Source: Nocardia sienata NBRC 100364 (lineage in GTDB: Bacteria; Actinomycetota; Actinomycetes; Mycobacteriales; Mycobacteriaceae). From it: a stretch of DNA of 64,000 bases. The stretch is from positions 42,012 through 106,011 of the forward strand of contig NZ_BDBX01000041.1 in assembly GCF_001613205.1 (NCBI RefSeq). Reading direction: 5' to 3'. The notes under the pieces were generated by a model. The model did not search any database. It saw only the letters and a program-made list of their open reading frames with translations, and was not told where the DNA came from. Within the stretch, counting starts at the first letter, position 1. Every line of letters starts with the position of its first letter. Both the position numbers and the translations under genes were made by a program. Below are positions 29,321-38,050 of the stretch, one piece after another.

Positions 29321-29358
29321 CGGTCGCCCATCGGTGATCCGAGGCCGGGCCGCCGCGA

Positions 29359-30561
29359 TCAAACGAAGGCCACCGGTAAGGATTCGAGCGAGCGAACGGA
29401 CAGGTTCATCCGCCATCGAAGCGGCTCACCGGTGAGCCGGACAGTGGGTGCGAGGCGGCACAACTCGTCGAGCACGATCTCCGCTTCGGCCTGGGCCAGC
29501 GTCGAACCAGGGCATGTGTGCACCGAATAACCGAAAGCGAGGTGCCGGTCGCTACCGCGGCGGATATCGAACAGATCCGGGTCCGGGAAGACCGCGGGAT
29601 CGCGATTGGCCGCGCCCGCATGGAAGTACACGAGGCTGCCCTTTTCGATCCGGATGTCGCGCAGGGTGATATCGGCCGTCGTCAGGCGGGAGATTCGTTG
29701 TACGGGGCTTTCGTAACGGAGTGTTTCCTTCACGGCGCCCCGGATCAGCTCGCGATCCCGGCGCACCGCGGCGAGTTGTTCCGGGTGCCGGAGCAGCAGC
29801 AGGATCCCGTTGCCGATCAGATTGCTCGTGGTCTCGAAACCGGCGAAGACCATCATCAGACAGACCGCGACGATATCGTCATCGCTCATCGCCGGATCAC
29901 CCGCCAGGGCGCTCAGCAGATCGTGCCGCGGATGCTCACGCCGGGCGCGCACCATCGGACGTAGCAGGTCGCTTGTCTGGAGAACGGTTTCCATCGCGGT
30001 CTCCGCGCGGGGCAGGTAGGCCTGTGGCTCCGCGCCGAAGAAGTCGACGATGTCCACAGCGCAGCGCTTCAGCAAATCCACCGCGTCATCGGGGACACCG
30101 AGGAGCCGCGAGGTCACGTATAGCGGGAGCGGCAAGGCCAGCTCCGTTATTATGTCCATGCCACCACGTTCGACTCCCTCGCGCAGCATCGACCGGACCG
30201 TATCACGGATCAGTTGCCGGAAACCCGCCACGATCGCCGGGGTCATCGCTCGCGTGATCGGCATCCGCAATCGAGCATGCTCACCATGATCGAGCATCAA
30301 CGGCCATCGCCTCAATACCTCGTGTAATGGTACGAACCCGGCCCGTTCGCTTTCGGGAAACTGGGCCAGGCGCGGACTGATTCGGTCGGCGGAGATCGCC
30401 GGGTCGGCCAGCCCGGAGCGAACGTCCGCGTAGTTGGTGACGATCCAGGCCCGCAACTGTTCGCTGAAGGCTACCGACCGATCCCTGCGCAGCCGGTCCA
30501 GGACAGGATAGGGATCGTTTCTCGCTTCAGCGGTGAGCAGATCGTATGCGGCGTGTGCCAT
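29359..30561 (-). CDS. cytochrome P450
   Basis: 400 residues, soluble bacterial class. I-helix oxygen motif FAGFETTSN, K-helix KETLRY, and heme loop FGYSVHTCPGSTLAQAE with the Cys ligand. No redox partner is adjacent. The ATG (AGGAG upstream) lies inside the 3' end of the preceding reductase gene, a 35-bp overlap that suggests coupled translation. It likely hydroxylates the lipid/polyketide product of this locus. Confidence 0.95.
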   Translation of the reverse strand: MAHAAYDLLTAEARNDPYPVLDRLRRDRSVAFSEQLRAWIVTNYADVRSGLADPAISADRISPRLAQFPESERAGFVPLHEVLRRWPLMLDHGEHARLRMPITRAMTPAIVAGFRQLIRDTVRSMLREGVERGGMDIITELALPLPLYVTSRLLGVPDDAVDLLKRCAVDIVDFFGAEPQAYLPRAETAMETVLQTSDLLRPMVRARREHPRHDLLSALAGDPAMSDDDIVAVCLMMVFAGFETTSNLIGNGILLLLRHPEQLAAVRRDRELIRGAVKETLRYESPVQRISRLTTADITLRDIRIEKGSLVYFHAGAANRDPAVFPDPDLFDIRRGSDRHLAFGYSVHTCPGSTLAQAEAEIVLDELCRLAPTVRLTGEPLRWRMNLSVRSLESLPVAFV

Positions 30562-31666
30562 ATTCAGCTCCTGTTTCCGAGGCGGGGGCCGGCGGAGCTA
30601 CCGGCACGGCACCGATACCCGCCGACAGATAGTCGAAGTCGACGCGGATCGGTGACGTGGGCGGACCGAGTAGGGACACTGTCCGGGTGTCGTCGTAGCG
30701 GCGGCGATGACTCAACATCGCCGCGGTAGGCGACCTGTCGAGGAACGCTTCCAATGCGGTCTGTTCCGCAGGCGCTGCGGACTGCATCGTCATCTGCAAA
30801 GGGGCCAGAGTTTCCATGAGGTCCATCAACACTCGCACCGAAACGTCATGTCCCTGCACGACGTGGTAGGTCGACACCCGGCGCGGGTGCTCTGCCTCGG
30901 TCAGCCGGGCAAGGACCTGCGCCGCGCGTTCCACCGGAAGGAAGTTCAGGTGCCCTTGCGGATGCCCGACCACGCGTACCGCAGTCCGCGATGTCCCGCA
31001 CAGGCGGGTGGCGGCATCCCGCATTATCTGTCCGAGGGCCAACAAGGTATGCCTCGGCAGATCCGCATGCGGCGGTCGGTTGGTCACCAAGATACTGGGA
31101 CGCGCCACGACCACAGTCCGGTCGTATCGACGGGACCAGTCCCGTACCAGCGTCTCCGCCTCGAATTTGGTTTCCTCGTAGGCGTTTTCGAACCCTGCCG
31201 AGCGGTCCAGTTCCGACTCGTACACCACTCCTTCGCGACGGGCTCCCGCCACGAAAGCGGTACTGACATGACACAGCAGCGGTCTACGTTGCCCCGCTGA
31301 TACCAGCTCGAGTATGTGGCGTGTTCCGTCCACGTTGATCGGTCGCAGCGATTCCAGATCGCCGTGAAGTTCGGTGCTGGCGGCACTGTGCCAGACGACG
31401 TCCACGTCGGCGGCCAATCGCTGAAAGGCCCTGGGGGACAGTCCGAGCATCGGCATCGACACATCCGATTCGACGATGCGGATCCGCCGGGGCAGCGCGT
31501 CCAGCAACCGAGACGACTCGCCCACGAGTTCGAGAAATCTCGCGATCCGATCCAGCGCTCCTGGATCACGGACCAGGGCGATGAGATCGTGATTGCGAAC
31601 GAGTAACTCACGAACGAGGTGAAGACCGAGAAAACCGGTCGCACCAGTAATTGCAACAGAAGACAT
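30527..31666 (-). CDS. extended SDR / thioester-reductase-like NAD(P) reductase
   Basis: 379 residues. GATGFLGLHLVRELL is the Rossmann loop; STAFVAG and NAYEETKFEAE supply Ser and the YxxxK pair; GHLNFLPVERAAQV is typical of the NAD_binding_4 group (fatty acyl reductases and NRPS/PKS terminal reductase domains). A free-standing protein of this type could release the PKS chain reductively as an aldehyde or alcohol, useful because the PKS has no thioesterase. An epimerase/dehydrogenase role is the alternative. The ATG has AAAGG upstream; longer in-frame extensions are not conserved-looking. Confidence 0.75.
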   Translation of the reverse strand: MSSVAITGATGFLGLHLVRELLVRNHDLIALVRDPGALDRIARFLELVGESSRLLDALPRRIRIVESDVSMPMLGLSPRAFQRLAADVDVVWHSAASTELHGDLESLRPINVDGTRHILELVSAGQRRPLLCHVSTAFVAGARREGVVYESELDRSAGFENAYEETKFEAETLVRDWSRRYDRTVVVARPSILVTNRPPHADLPRHTLLALGQIMRDAATRLCGTSRTAVRVVGHPQGHLNFLPVERAAQVLARLTEAEHPRRVSTYHVVQGHDVSVRVLMDLMETLAPLQMTMQSAAPAEQTALEAFLDRSPTAAMLSHRRRYDDTRTVSLLGPPTSPIRVDFDYLSAGIGAVPVAPPAPASETGAEYGTRRIRSAHR

Positions 31667-31700
31667 ACGGACCTTTGCTGACCGCCGGGCGAACCTCAGA

Positions 31701-31949
31701 CTACCGGTTCTTCGCTGCGGCCTCGGCCGGATCGGTGCGAAAGCCACCACCTGATGCCGGCCTGAGGACATCGATGGCTTCGATAGCGGGTGGGAAGGCC
31801 ACCAGCCCGCGAGCGTCGGCAAACCGCGCACGATCATCGCCGATCTCGGTAAGAACCGAGCGCCGAGTTGTGTGCCAACCCCGTGGATCCGATGGCCGTT
31901 CTGGAGTCGGGATGAGCGTGATGGTGGTTCCGATCGCTGCTCCCGGCAT
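31701..31949 (-). mobile_element. IS110-family transposase remnant
   Basis: Inside this 82-codon frame the stretch VLTEIGDDRARFADARGL (about 31,810-31,865) matches the Transposase_20 domain of IS110/IS116/IS902 elements, which read like LLAEIGDDRTRFADARALKAYAG. The similarity fades on both sides. Complete transposases are about 350-400 residues, so only a scrap remains, in the 290-bp gap between the reductase and acyltransferase genes. No terminal ends were identified. Confidence 0.6.
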
Positions 31950-31956
31950 CGCACAG

Positions 31957-33225
31957 TCAGCTTCGGAGCGGGCTCGCGTTCCAGGTTCGGATTGTTTCCC
32001 GCCACGTGTGGTGTATCCGGTCGAGGCCGGGAAAGCCCGTATCCGCCCTGAAACATACTGTGGTGTAACCCTCGTAGGTGAACGCGAGTACCGAGAGCGG
32101 GGTCCCCGCCGGGGCGCACATCACCGGATATACCGCAGTGACGGGGCTGCCCCGAAAGGTCAGGCGATGACGAAGGGCGATGAATGATGCGCCGACCGGG
32201 CCACGTCTACGACCTGCGATCGTGTTCACCGTGGCACGCGCAAGCCACATGGGCACGTGATCGACGCCGGCGCGTAGCGCTGCTCGGACACGCGAAGATT
32301 TCAATGGGATGGTCGCGCGGGTCGTGCTGACCATCCGTTGCGCCGGATCGAGAGGCGTTGCGGGCAGTCTGATGTGGGTGAGAGCGGTCCGATTGCCAGG
32401 CAGGTTCACCTCCTCCGGCCCACGGATATTGGCAGGCACCGCGAAAGCCAGGTCGGGTCGGGCGGGGATATCGCTCATCGTATCCAGCCACTGTGCCAGG
32501 CTCTGGGCGATAGCCGCGATGTATACATCGTTACGGGTTCCGCCGAAAGTCGCGGCGATCGATCCGAGTGCGTCGGTGGGTACACGGCTCCAGTGGAGCG
32601 TACGATCGGGCGTCGTTCGGCAGTGCGGCACACTCCACTTTCTCGCCTGCCGAACGTTGCGGACGGACATCATGAGACAACGCCCATAGCCCGAGGCTCT
32701 GGGAAGACGCCGGGCGAAGCCGTGATACACCGCTGAGGACGCCTCCGCGGGGATTTCCGGGCCGAACAGCGACTCCACTGTGTGCAGGACGCCTCCGGCG
32801 TCCTGCAGGTAGTGGTGGGCCAGATACAGCAGGGCATACTGCCGTGGGGTATGGCCGTGGAGCAGCCACAGTCGCCAAGGCGGGGCATCGTCGGGCAATT
32901 CGGTCCTGGTCAGCTCGGCTACGACGCTTTCCAGATTTTCGTGCGAGCCGCGCGCCACACGCTCTGCCACGTGTACCGCGAGATCCGGGTAACAGGAAGT
33001 GGTCCAGCGCGTGGCACCGAGGTGCAGATACGAAGACAGGGCAGGCAGTGCGGGTAGCCGGGCCGCGATGTGGTCCCGAAGCATGCCCAGTTCTGGAGGC
33101 CGACCGTCCACGTGGAGGACCGCACCGACAAGCATTTGCGTATCGGGGGAGCGAGGCGAAAGCGCCCGGAACGCCCGGTCTACCGCTGCGGCGGACGCCC
33201 CACGGGCACTACGAACCGCGACCAT
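31957..33225 (-). CDS. WS/DGAT-like acyltransferase homologue with altered motif
   Basis: 422 residues. Family features are PPWRLWLLHG followed by HHYLQDAGG, and a C-terminal VMCAPAGTPLSVLAFTYEGYTTVCFRADTGFPGL. The active-site HHxxxDG reads HHYLQDA, so the final Gly is Ala while both His and the Asp are kept. Probably an O-acyltransferase or a condensation-like relative; reduced activity is possible. ATG 33,225 with AGGA upstream was chosen because residues before it are not family-like. It is the second such gene in this locus. Confidence 0.7.
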   Translation of the reverse strand: MVAVRSARGASAAAVDRAFRALSPRSPDTQMLVGAVLHVDGRPPELGMLRDHIAARLPALPALSSYLHLGATRWTTSCYPDLAVHVAERVARGSHENLESVVAELTRTELPDDAPPWRLWLLHGHTPRQYALLYLAHHYLQDAGGVLHTVESLFGPEIPAEASSAVYHGFARRLPRASGYGRCLMMSVRNVRQARKWSVPHCRTTPDRTLHWSRVPTDALGSIAATFGGTRNDVYIAAIAQSLAQWLDTMSDIPARPDLAFAVPANIRGPEEVNLPGNRTALTHIRLPATPLDPAQRMVSTTRATIPLKSSRVRAALRAGVDHVPMWLARATVNTIAGRRRGPVGASFIALRHRLTFRGSPVTAVYPVMCAPAGTPLSVLAFTYEGYTTVCFRADTGFPGLDRIHHTWRETIRTWNASPLRS

Positions 33226-33914
33226 CGTTGTCCTGCCGCCCCGTTCATCAGCCCGAGCTACCTCCGCAAAGTATACAGTCGTCGCCCTTCTCTGTGCCTG
33301 TGCCGTTTTCGTCGAAGCGATGGTCGTCTGTCCCAGGCTCCTGTAATGCGCCAGGTTGGAAGTCCCGAGAGCTTCCACAACTGGCGACGCCGACACTCCG
33401 GCCTCGGCCGGATCACCCGCAGAGCTCGGAAAACGGATCGGCGCCGGCGAACTCGGTATCTGGTCCTCGCGACCAGGCGGACAGATACACAGGACAGCCC
33501 AGTCATCGAGTACTACGAAAGCAGCCCGAGCAGTGCTTCGAGTGTGGTCTCGAACCGAACAAGAGAACTACCCGATCACTGCGCACCCTGCTCCGAAGGC
33601 GAGTGGACCGCGCAGCGAATCCCGACACGGCCGGACCACACCGAGCGAGCTGCATCGCTTCGCCCAAATTTCAATCCGATCACCCGCTACTGGGTCCGTA
33701 TCGACCATGTCGACGACGTACCCGACGGACTGGCACGCGAGATCACGGCCCCCGGGTGTGGCGGTCCCGTAGCTCTGTTGTGGCCCGACGCTATCCAGCT
33801 CGCGATTCGCCTGCAGCCGCCGACTCGGCCTTTGTACTATGAAATCTGTTGGACTGTTCGCGATTTCAGAAAGACCCAGGCGCTTCTGGTCAACGCCCAC
33901 CGCACCAGAAAGAT
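33226..33914. other. 689-bp stretch without a recognizable intact gene
   Basis: All six frames carry only unconserved Arg/Ser/Pro-rich readings. TATACT on the minus strand near 33,273 could be a -10 box for the acyltransferase gene. Because a KAS III fragment begins at the right end, this region may contain the eroded N-terminal half of that gene, but I see no residual Cys motif. Confidence 0.4.
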
Positions 33915-34322
33915 ATGGAACTCTCCACCTATGGCGACCGCGAGTACTGGGTACCCGGCGACGGGCACTGTGCGTTCACCGAGTTCGTGTTCACCCGTGG
34001 CATCCGGTTGGTCCCGGAGGTCACTCAGGTGGTGTGCGAGCGGATCGGCATGAACAACCGCGAGATCGACAACCTTGTCACCAACCGGCCCAACCAGCTG
34101 TTCCTCCGCAGCTCGCGCGAGGCGCTGGATCTGCCCGAGCAGCGTCCTCCCGGCCACTCCGACCGATGCGGTGATCTTTTCGCCGCCGTCCTCCCCACCG
34201 CGCTCGACGAGGAGAACCGAGCAGGCCGACTCCGCAACGGCTCCGTCGCGCTGCTGTCGGTATTCGCGCACGCGGGCGACTTCGCCGCTGCGGCCGCAAT
34301 ATGTTGGGGAGCCGCCCGGTGA
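33915..34322 (+). pseudogene. 3-oxoacyl-ACP synthase III (FabH-like), C-terminal remnant
   Basis: 135 residues matching the C-terminal half of KAS III enzymes: a helix ending REIDNLVTNRPNQ where LVPHQAN is normal, then LPTALDEENRAGRLRNGSVALLSVF and a terminal AAICWG. The catalytic His is lost (HQAN to NRPN), the catalytic Asn position is not kept (NTSAAS to GDLFAA), and the half with the nucleophilic Cys is missing, so it cannot be a ketosynthase. The frame is nevertheless open and its stop overlaps the aminotransferase start by GTGA, so it may still be translated as a leader cistron. Confidence 0.65.
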
Positions 34323-35338
34323 GAAATCCCCTGCCGGAGGAATCCCACCCCACCTCCCGCTCTGCCCACTCTCCTCCGCGCTTCGATCTCAGCTTGAGCG
34401 AGAACCCGTTTCCGCCGCTTCCCTCCGTGGTCGGGGCAGTCAACGCCGCACTCACGCGGGCGAACCGTTACCCGGAGTTTCTTCCGCGGCAGCTTCCGGA
34501 ACTGATCGCCGGGCACCTCGGGATACATCCCGAGCAGGTGGTCGTCGGCTCCGGTGCCACCGGAGTGGCCATGCAGATCTTCCGTGCACTGGCCGCCCCC
34601 GGTTCGGAGCTCGTGACCGCCGTCCCGACCTTCGACGGCTATCCGATCATGGCCGACATGGCGAGACTCACCCTTGTACCCGTGTCCCTCGATGAGGGAG
34701 GCGGGTGCGACCTACGGGCAACGCGCCGGGCACTCACCGCCCACACGGCACTGGTAGTGCTGTGCAGACCCCACAACCCGACCGGCACCGTGGTCCCGGC
34801 AGCCGAGCTGATCGCGTTACTCGACCTCATCCCGAGCCACACGACAGTTGTCCTCGATGAGGCATATGGTGAATTCCTCGACCCGGCGGATCATCTCGAT
34901 CACATCGCACTCCTGCGACACCACCCGAACCTGCTGTTCCTCCGTACTTTCTCCAAGGCGTACAGCCTGGCCGGACTCCGCATCGGCTACGCTGTCGGCC
35001 ACCCCGACCGGATCGCTCGTATCCATAGGCTCCAACTCCCCTTCGGCGTCTCGGCGACCGCGACCGCTGCCGTCGCGGCCTCATACGCCGCCACCATCGA
35101 ATTGGAAGCCAGAATTCGCCATATCGGCGCCGAACGCGATCGCTTGCATACCGCGCTGCGCGCCTTCGGTATCGCGGTACCCCGCAGTCACGCCAACTTC
35201 CTCTATCTCCCCGGGGCCGGGATGGCGACAGCACTGCGTCGAGCCGGTATCGCCGCGAAGTGCTATCCCGACGGCAGTGCTCGGATCGCGGTTGGCGACC
35301 CCGCGGCCGGGCGAGCTGTTCTCGCGGCCATTATCTGA
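34319..35338 (+). CDS. HisC-like PLP aminotransferase (fold type I)
   Basis: 339 residues. PLP lysine is in TFSKAYSLAGLRIGYAVG; RPHNPTGTVVP and VVLDEAYGEF give the cofactor-anchoring Asn and Asp; the N terminus has LSLSENPFPPLPSV as in histidinol-phosphate aminotransferases. GTG start is coupled to the KAS III remnant (GTGA), with GGGGAG upstream. No his genes are nearby, so a role in amine or amino-acid formation for the neighbouring cluster is more likely than histidine synthesis; this is inferred. Confidence 0.85.
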   Translation: MRNPLPEESHPTSRSAHSPPRFDLSLSENPFPPLPSVVGAVNAALTRANRYPEFLPRQLPELIAGHLGIHPEQVVVGSGATGVAMQIFRALAAPGSELVTAVPTFDGYPIMADMARLTLVPVSLDEGGGCDLRATRRALTAHTALVVLCRPHNPTGTVVPAAELIALLDLIPSHTTVVLDEAYGEFLDPADHLDHIALLRHHPNLLFLRTFSKAYSLAGLRIGYAVGHPDRIARIHRLQLPFGVSATATAAVAASYAATIELEARIRHIGAERDRLHTALRAFGIAVPRSHANFLYLPGAGMATALRRAGIAAKCYPDGSARIAVGDPAAGRAVLAAII

Positions 35339-35517
35339 ACGCCGGACCGTGTGACAGATACGCCGGCAGGTGTGGCCGCGGCTGCCGACGAGTGCCGGGA
35401 CCAAACCGTTGCGCAGGTCTTGCCCGGCGCCGGCGGGTGATCGGCCCGATGCCGTGCCGGCGGCGTAAGCTGACCGGCGACCTGCCACACTCGGACGACG
35501 CCCGATCAGGGAGTGCC

Positions 35518-36384
35518 ATGTGTCGTTTGTTCGGATTGTCGGCCGCACCGCGGCGGGTGCGGGCCACATTCTGGTTGCTGGACGCGCCGGACAGCCTGTC
35601 GGAGCAGAGTCGGCGCATGCCCGATGGTGTCGGTCTGGGCACCTTCACCGCGCACGGGTCCACGCGGGTGGAGAAGCAAACGATCGCCGCGTATGAGGAT
35701 GCGCAGTTCGCCCGTGAGGCGCGGGAACGGGAATCGGCGACCTTCGTGGCGCATATCCGCTACGCGTCCACCGGCGGTCTGGAACTACGCAACACCCATC
35801 CCTTCGAACAACACGGCCGGCTGTTCGCCCACAACGGTGTGCTGCAGGGCCTCGACGAACTGGATGCCGAACTCGGTGAGTATGGCGGTCTTGTGCACGG
35901 CGACACCGACTCCGAACGGCTCTTCGCGCTCATCACACAGCGCACCGATCGGCACGACGGCGACGTTACCGCGGGCATCGCCGATGCCGTCCGCTGGCTC
36001 GCGGACCGGGTGCCCGTCTATGCCCTGAATCTGGTGTTGACCACCGACTCCGGTCTGTGGGCGCTGCGCTATCCGGACACCCACGACCTGTTCGTGCTGG
36101 AGCGCGCGGCAGGCGGACCGCACGGTGGACGCCATCTCGATCACGCGGGCCGAGCAGGAATCCGTACCCGAAGCGCCGAGCTGGCCGGTTTTCCCGCGGT
36201 GGTCGTGGCCAGCGAACGCACGGACGAGGACCCCGGCTGGCGATCGTTGGCGCCCGGGGAGTTACTGCACGTCGACGGCCGCAACCGCATCCAGGTAACG
36301 ACGATTTCGGACGACCCGCCACGCCATCTGCTGACCCTCGCACAGCTCGATCGAACGGCGGCCGCTTCGCAACGGGGACGGTGA
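35518..36384 (+). CDS. class II glutamine amidotransferase (Ntn-hydrolase)
   Basis: 288 residues beginning MCRLFGL, so Cys 2 becomes the N-terminal nucleophile. FVAHIRYASTGG, NTHPFEQHGRLFAHNG and GDTDSERLF are the glutaminase motifs. Size and layout match the EgtC/YafJ group (gamma-glutamyl hydrolase of ergothioneine synthesis or of unknown role). No egt genes are visible nearby, so I leave the symbol blank. The gene stands alone between two unrelated units. Confidence 0.9.
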   Translation: MCRLFGLSAAPRRVRATFWLLDAPDSLSEQSRRMPDGVGLGTFTAHGSTRVEKQTIAAYEDAQFAREARERESATFVAHIRYASTGGLELRNTHPFEQHGRLFAHNGVLQGLDELDAELGEYGGLVHGDTDSERLFALITQRTDRHDGDVTAGIADAVRWLADRVPVYALNLVLTTDSGLWALRYPDTHDLFVLERAAGGPHGGRHLDHAGRAGIRTRSAELAGFPAVVVASERTDEDPGWRSLAPGELLHVDGRNRIQVTTISDDPPRHLLTLAQLDRTAAASQRGR

Positions 36385-36823
36385 ACCGTCCTCGACTGTC
36401 TGCCGCCCGCCAGGGGTAGGGACAACGCAGACGGACGACGCGAGGACCGAAGTCCGTGTTCCGACGGCGCTCCTCGGCATCCTCGAACACAGGTAGCAAA
36501 GCGGATTGTCGCGGCGGTTCGTCCGCACGTAGCGGTCGCTGAGGCCGCCACCCGATGTCGCGAACCCGGCCATCGGCACCTCCGTACCCGCCGGTTCGCC
36601 ACGCGGGGTGCCATCCGGGCCGCGGCTCGCGGCGGTAGGGGGCAGCGAGATCGAATTCGCGGCTCACATCGGTAGTTCTTATTGCGGGACGCGACGGTGC
36701 CGCCCTCGGCAATGCGCTGCTCGACCACCATCTGGACGCCTTGTCAGGTCTCGGCGAGCCGGCTCCATTTCCGGGGAAGCCCTCGTGGGCTGGATGCACG
36801 CCCCCGGCAGGTAGTCGCAGAAC
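36385..36823. terminator. 439-bp intergenic region with a possible bidirectional hairpin
   Basis: Lies between convergent genes and has no recognizable gene. Two nested complementary pairs, GTCCTCG (36,388-36,394)/CGAGGAC (36,441-36,447) and GTCTGC (36,398-36,403)/GCAGAC (36,427-36,432), can form an interrupted hairpin that may terminate transcription. No U-tract follows. The remaining 370 bp show nothing I can name. Confidence 0.35.
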
Positions 36824-38050
36824 TCAGCAAACCCGTTGTCCGCCGATCCAGACGTGTCGGACCAGCGACGGGTCGGGGGCGTCGAGGGCCTCACCCAGCG
36901 GTGCCCCGAGCAGAAGGAGATCGGCGGGTGCGCCGGCCGACACGGTGCGGGGCTGCAGGGAGCCGTCGTGCAGGTAGCCCTCGAACACCGTGCGTACGGA
37001 AACCCGTTCGTGTGGGCCCAGTTCGCGAGTCGAGGCGGCACGCATGATCGCCCAGGGGTCGAGCGGGCCGTAGGGTGCGTCGCTGCTCGGCAGCGTATGG
37101 ACACCCGCGGCCAGCAGGCTCGCGTATGGATAGAGGTGCGGCAGGTCCTCGGGATCGACCTCGGTTACGTATCGTTCGCGGTTCACCGCGACGAAGCCGG
37201 GTTGGGTCACCACGGTGAGCCCGCGAAGCGCCACCGGGTCGGGGACGACGGCGCCGTGCTCGATTCGGTCGCCGGGCAGCGTGCCGATCTCGTCGAACAC
37301 CGCCAGGGTGAGGAGTAGGGAAACTCGGGTCACGCAGTGCACGGCGACGGGCAGTCCGCGTCGATGCAGGGCATGAACACGGTGCAGGAGATCATGATAG
37401 GAGGGCAGGTCATGGTCGTGGAGCAGTAGTTTCCGCTCACCCAGCAGGGCGACCCGCTGCGGCAGGAGCCGGGGGGTCTCCGTGAGTCCGGGGGTGGCGT
37501 CGGTGACGCCGGTGATGCCGTATCCGGTCAACTCCTGCCCGAGCGCGCGCAGGTCGCCGCGGGCAGGCCAGGTTCCGCGCAGCAGTTCGTCCAGCCGCCA
37601 CAGTCGCCCGGTGGGTGCCCCGTTGCTGTCACGTTCGACCCCCGGCAGGTGGGGAAGGGGTTCGAGTTCGGCGAGTGCGGCGGTGTTGAGCATCCACAGC
37701 GCGCCGGAACGGTGCTGTACGCGCACCGGCCGGTCGGGCACGATGTGGTCCAATATGTGACGGTCGACGGAGACCCCGGCTCCCACCGCGCGTATCCGGG
37801 CGGCCCGCGAACCACGTAATACCTCCAGGCCGCGCGTGCAGTCGACCGATTCCCGAGCCGCGGCCGCGCCGCGTAGGTGTATGTGGTGGTCGTGCAAACC
37901 GGGTACCAGTGCCGCACCGTGGCCGTCCACCTCGGTCTCACCGCGTGCGGGCAGCGCCGAACCCACCTCTGTGATCTTGTCGCCCTCGAGACGGATATCG
38001 ACAGCCGTGGTGCTGTCGGCGAGCTCGACATCGCGGATCAGCCAGCTCAC
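36824..38050 (-). CDS. amidohydrolase-family metal-dependent hydrolase
   Basis: 408 residues. LVPGLHDHHIHLRGAAA is the first metal-binding motif (HxH). LPVAVHCVTR and GDRIEHGAVV supply the later His residues, SSDAPYGPLDPW the Asp, and the C terminus has the beta-sandwich end VSAGAPADLLLLGAPLGEAL. Resembles the YtcJ-type amidohydrolases. GTG start overlaps the stop of the upstream CoA-transferase gene (GTGA), so the two probably work in one degradative pathway with an unknown substrate. Confidence 0.85.
   Translation of the reverse strand: MSWLIRDVELADSTTAVDIRLEGDKITEVGSALPARGETEVDGHGAALVPGLHDHHIHLRGAAAARESVDCTRGLEVLRGSRAARIRAVGAGVSVDRHILDHIVPDRPVRVQHRSGALWMLNTAALAELEPLPHLPGVERDSNGAPTGRLWRLDELLRGTWPARGDLRALGQELTGYGITGVTDATPGLTETPRLLPQRVALLGERKLLLHDHDLPSYHDLLHRVHALHRRGLPVAVHCVTRVSLLLTLAVFDEIGTLPGDRIEHGAVVPDPVALRGLTVVTQPGFVAVNRERYVTEVDPEDLPHLYPYASLLAAGVHTLPSSDAPYGPLDPWAIMRAASTRELGPHERVSVRTVFEGYLHDGSLQPRTVSAGAPADLLLLGAPLGEALDAPDPSLVRHVWIGGQRVC

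Noticed and set aside
33226..33914. Possible intact KAS III gene extending upstream of the 135-codon remnant
   Set aside because: No frame shows the nucleophilic Cys region or the N-terminal thiolase-like fold, and the catalytic His/Asn positions in the remnant are lost.
34319..35338. Calling the aminotransferase hisC (histidine biosynthesis)
   Set aside because: The fold matches HisC, but no histidine genes are nearby and it is coupled to a lipid-cluster remnant.
35518..36384. Calling the class II amidotransferase egtC
   Set aside because: Length and motifs fit, but no egtA/B/D/E genes are visible, so the specific role is unsupported.
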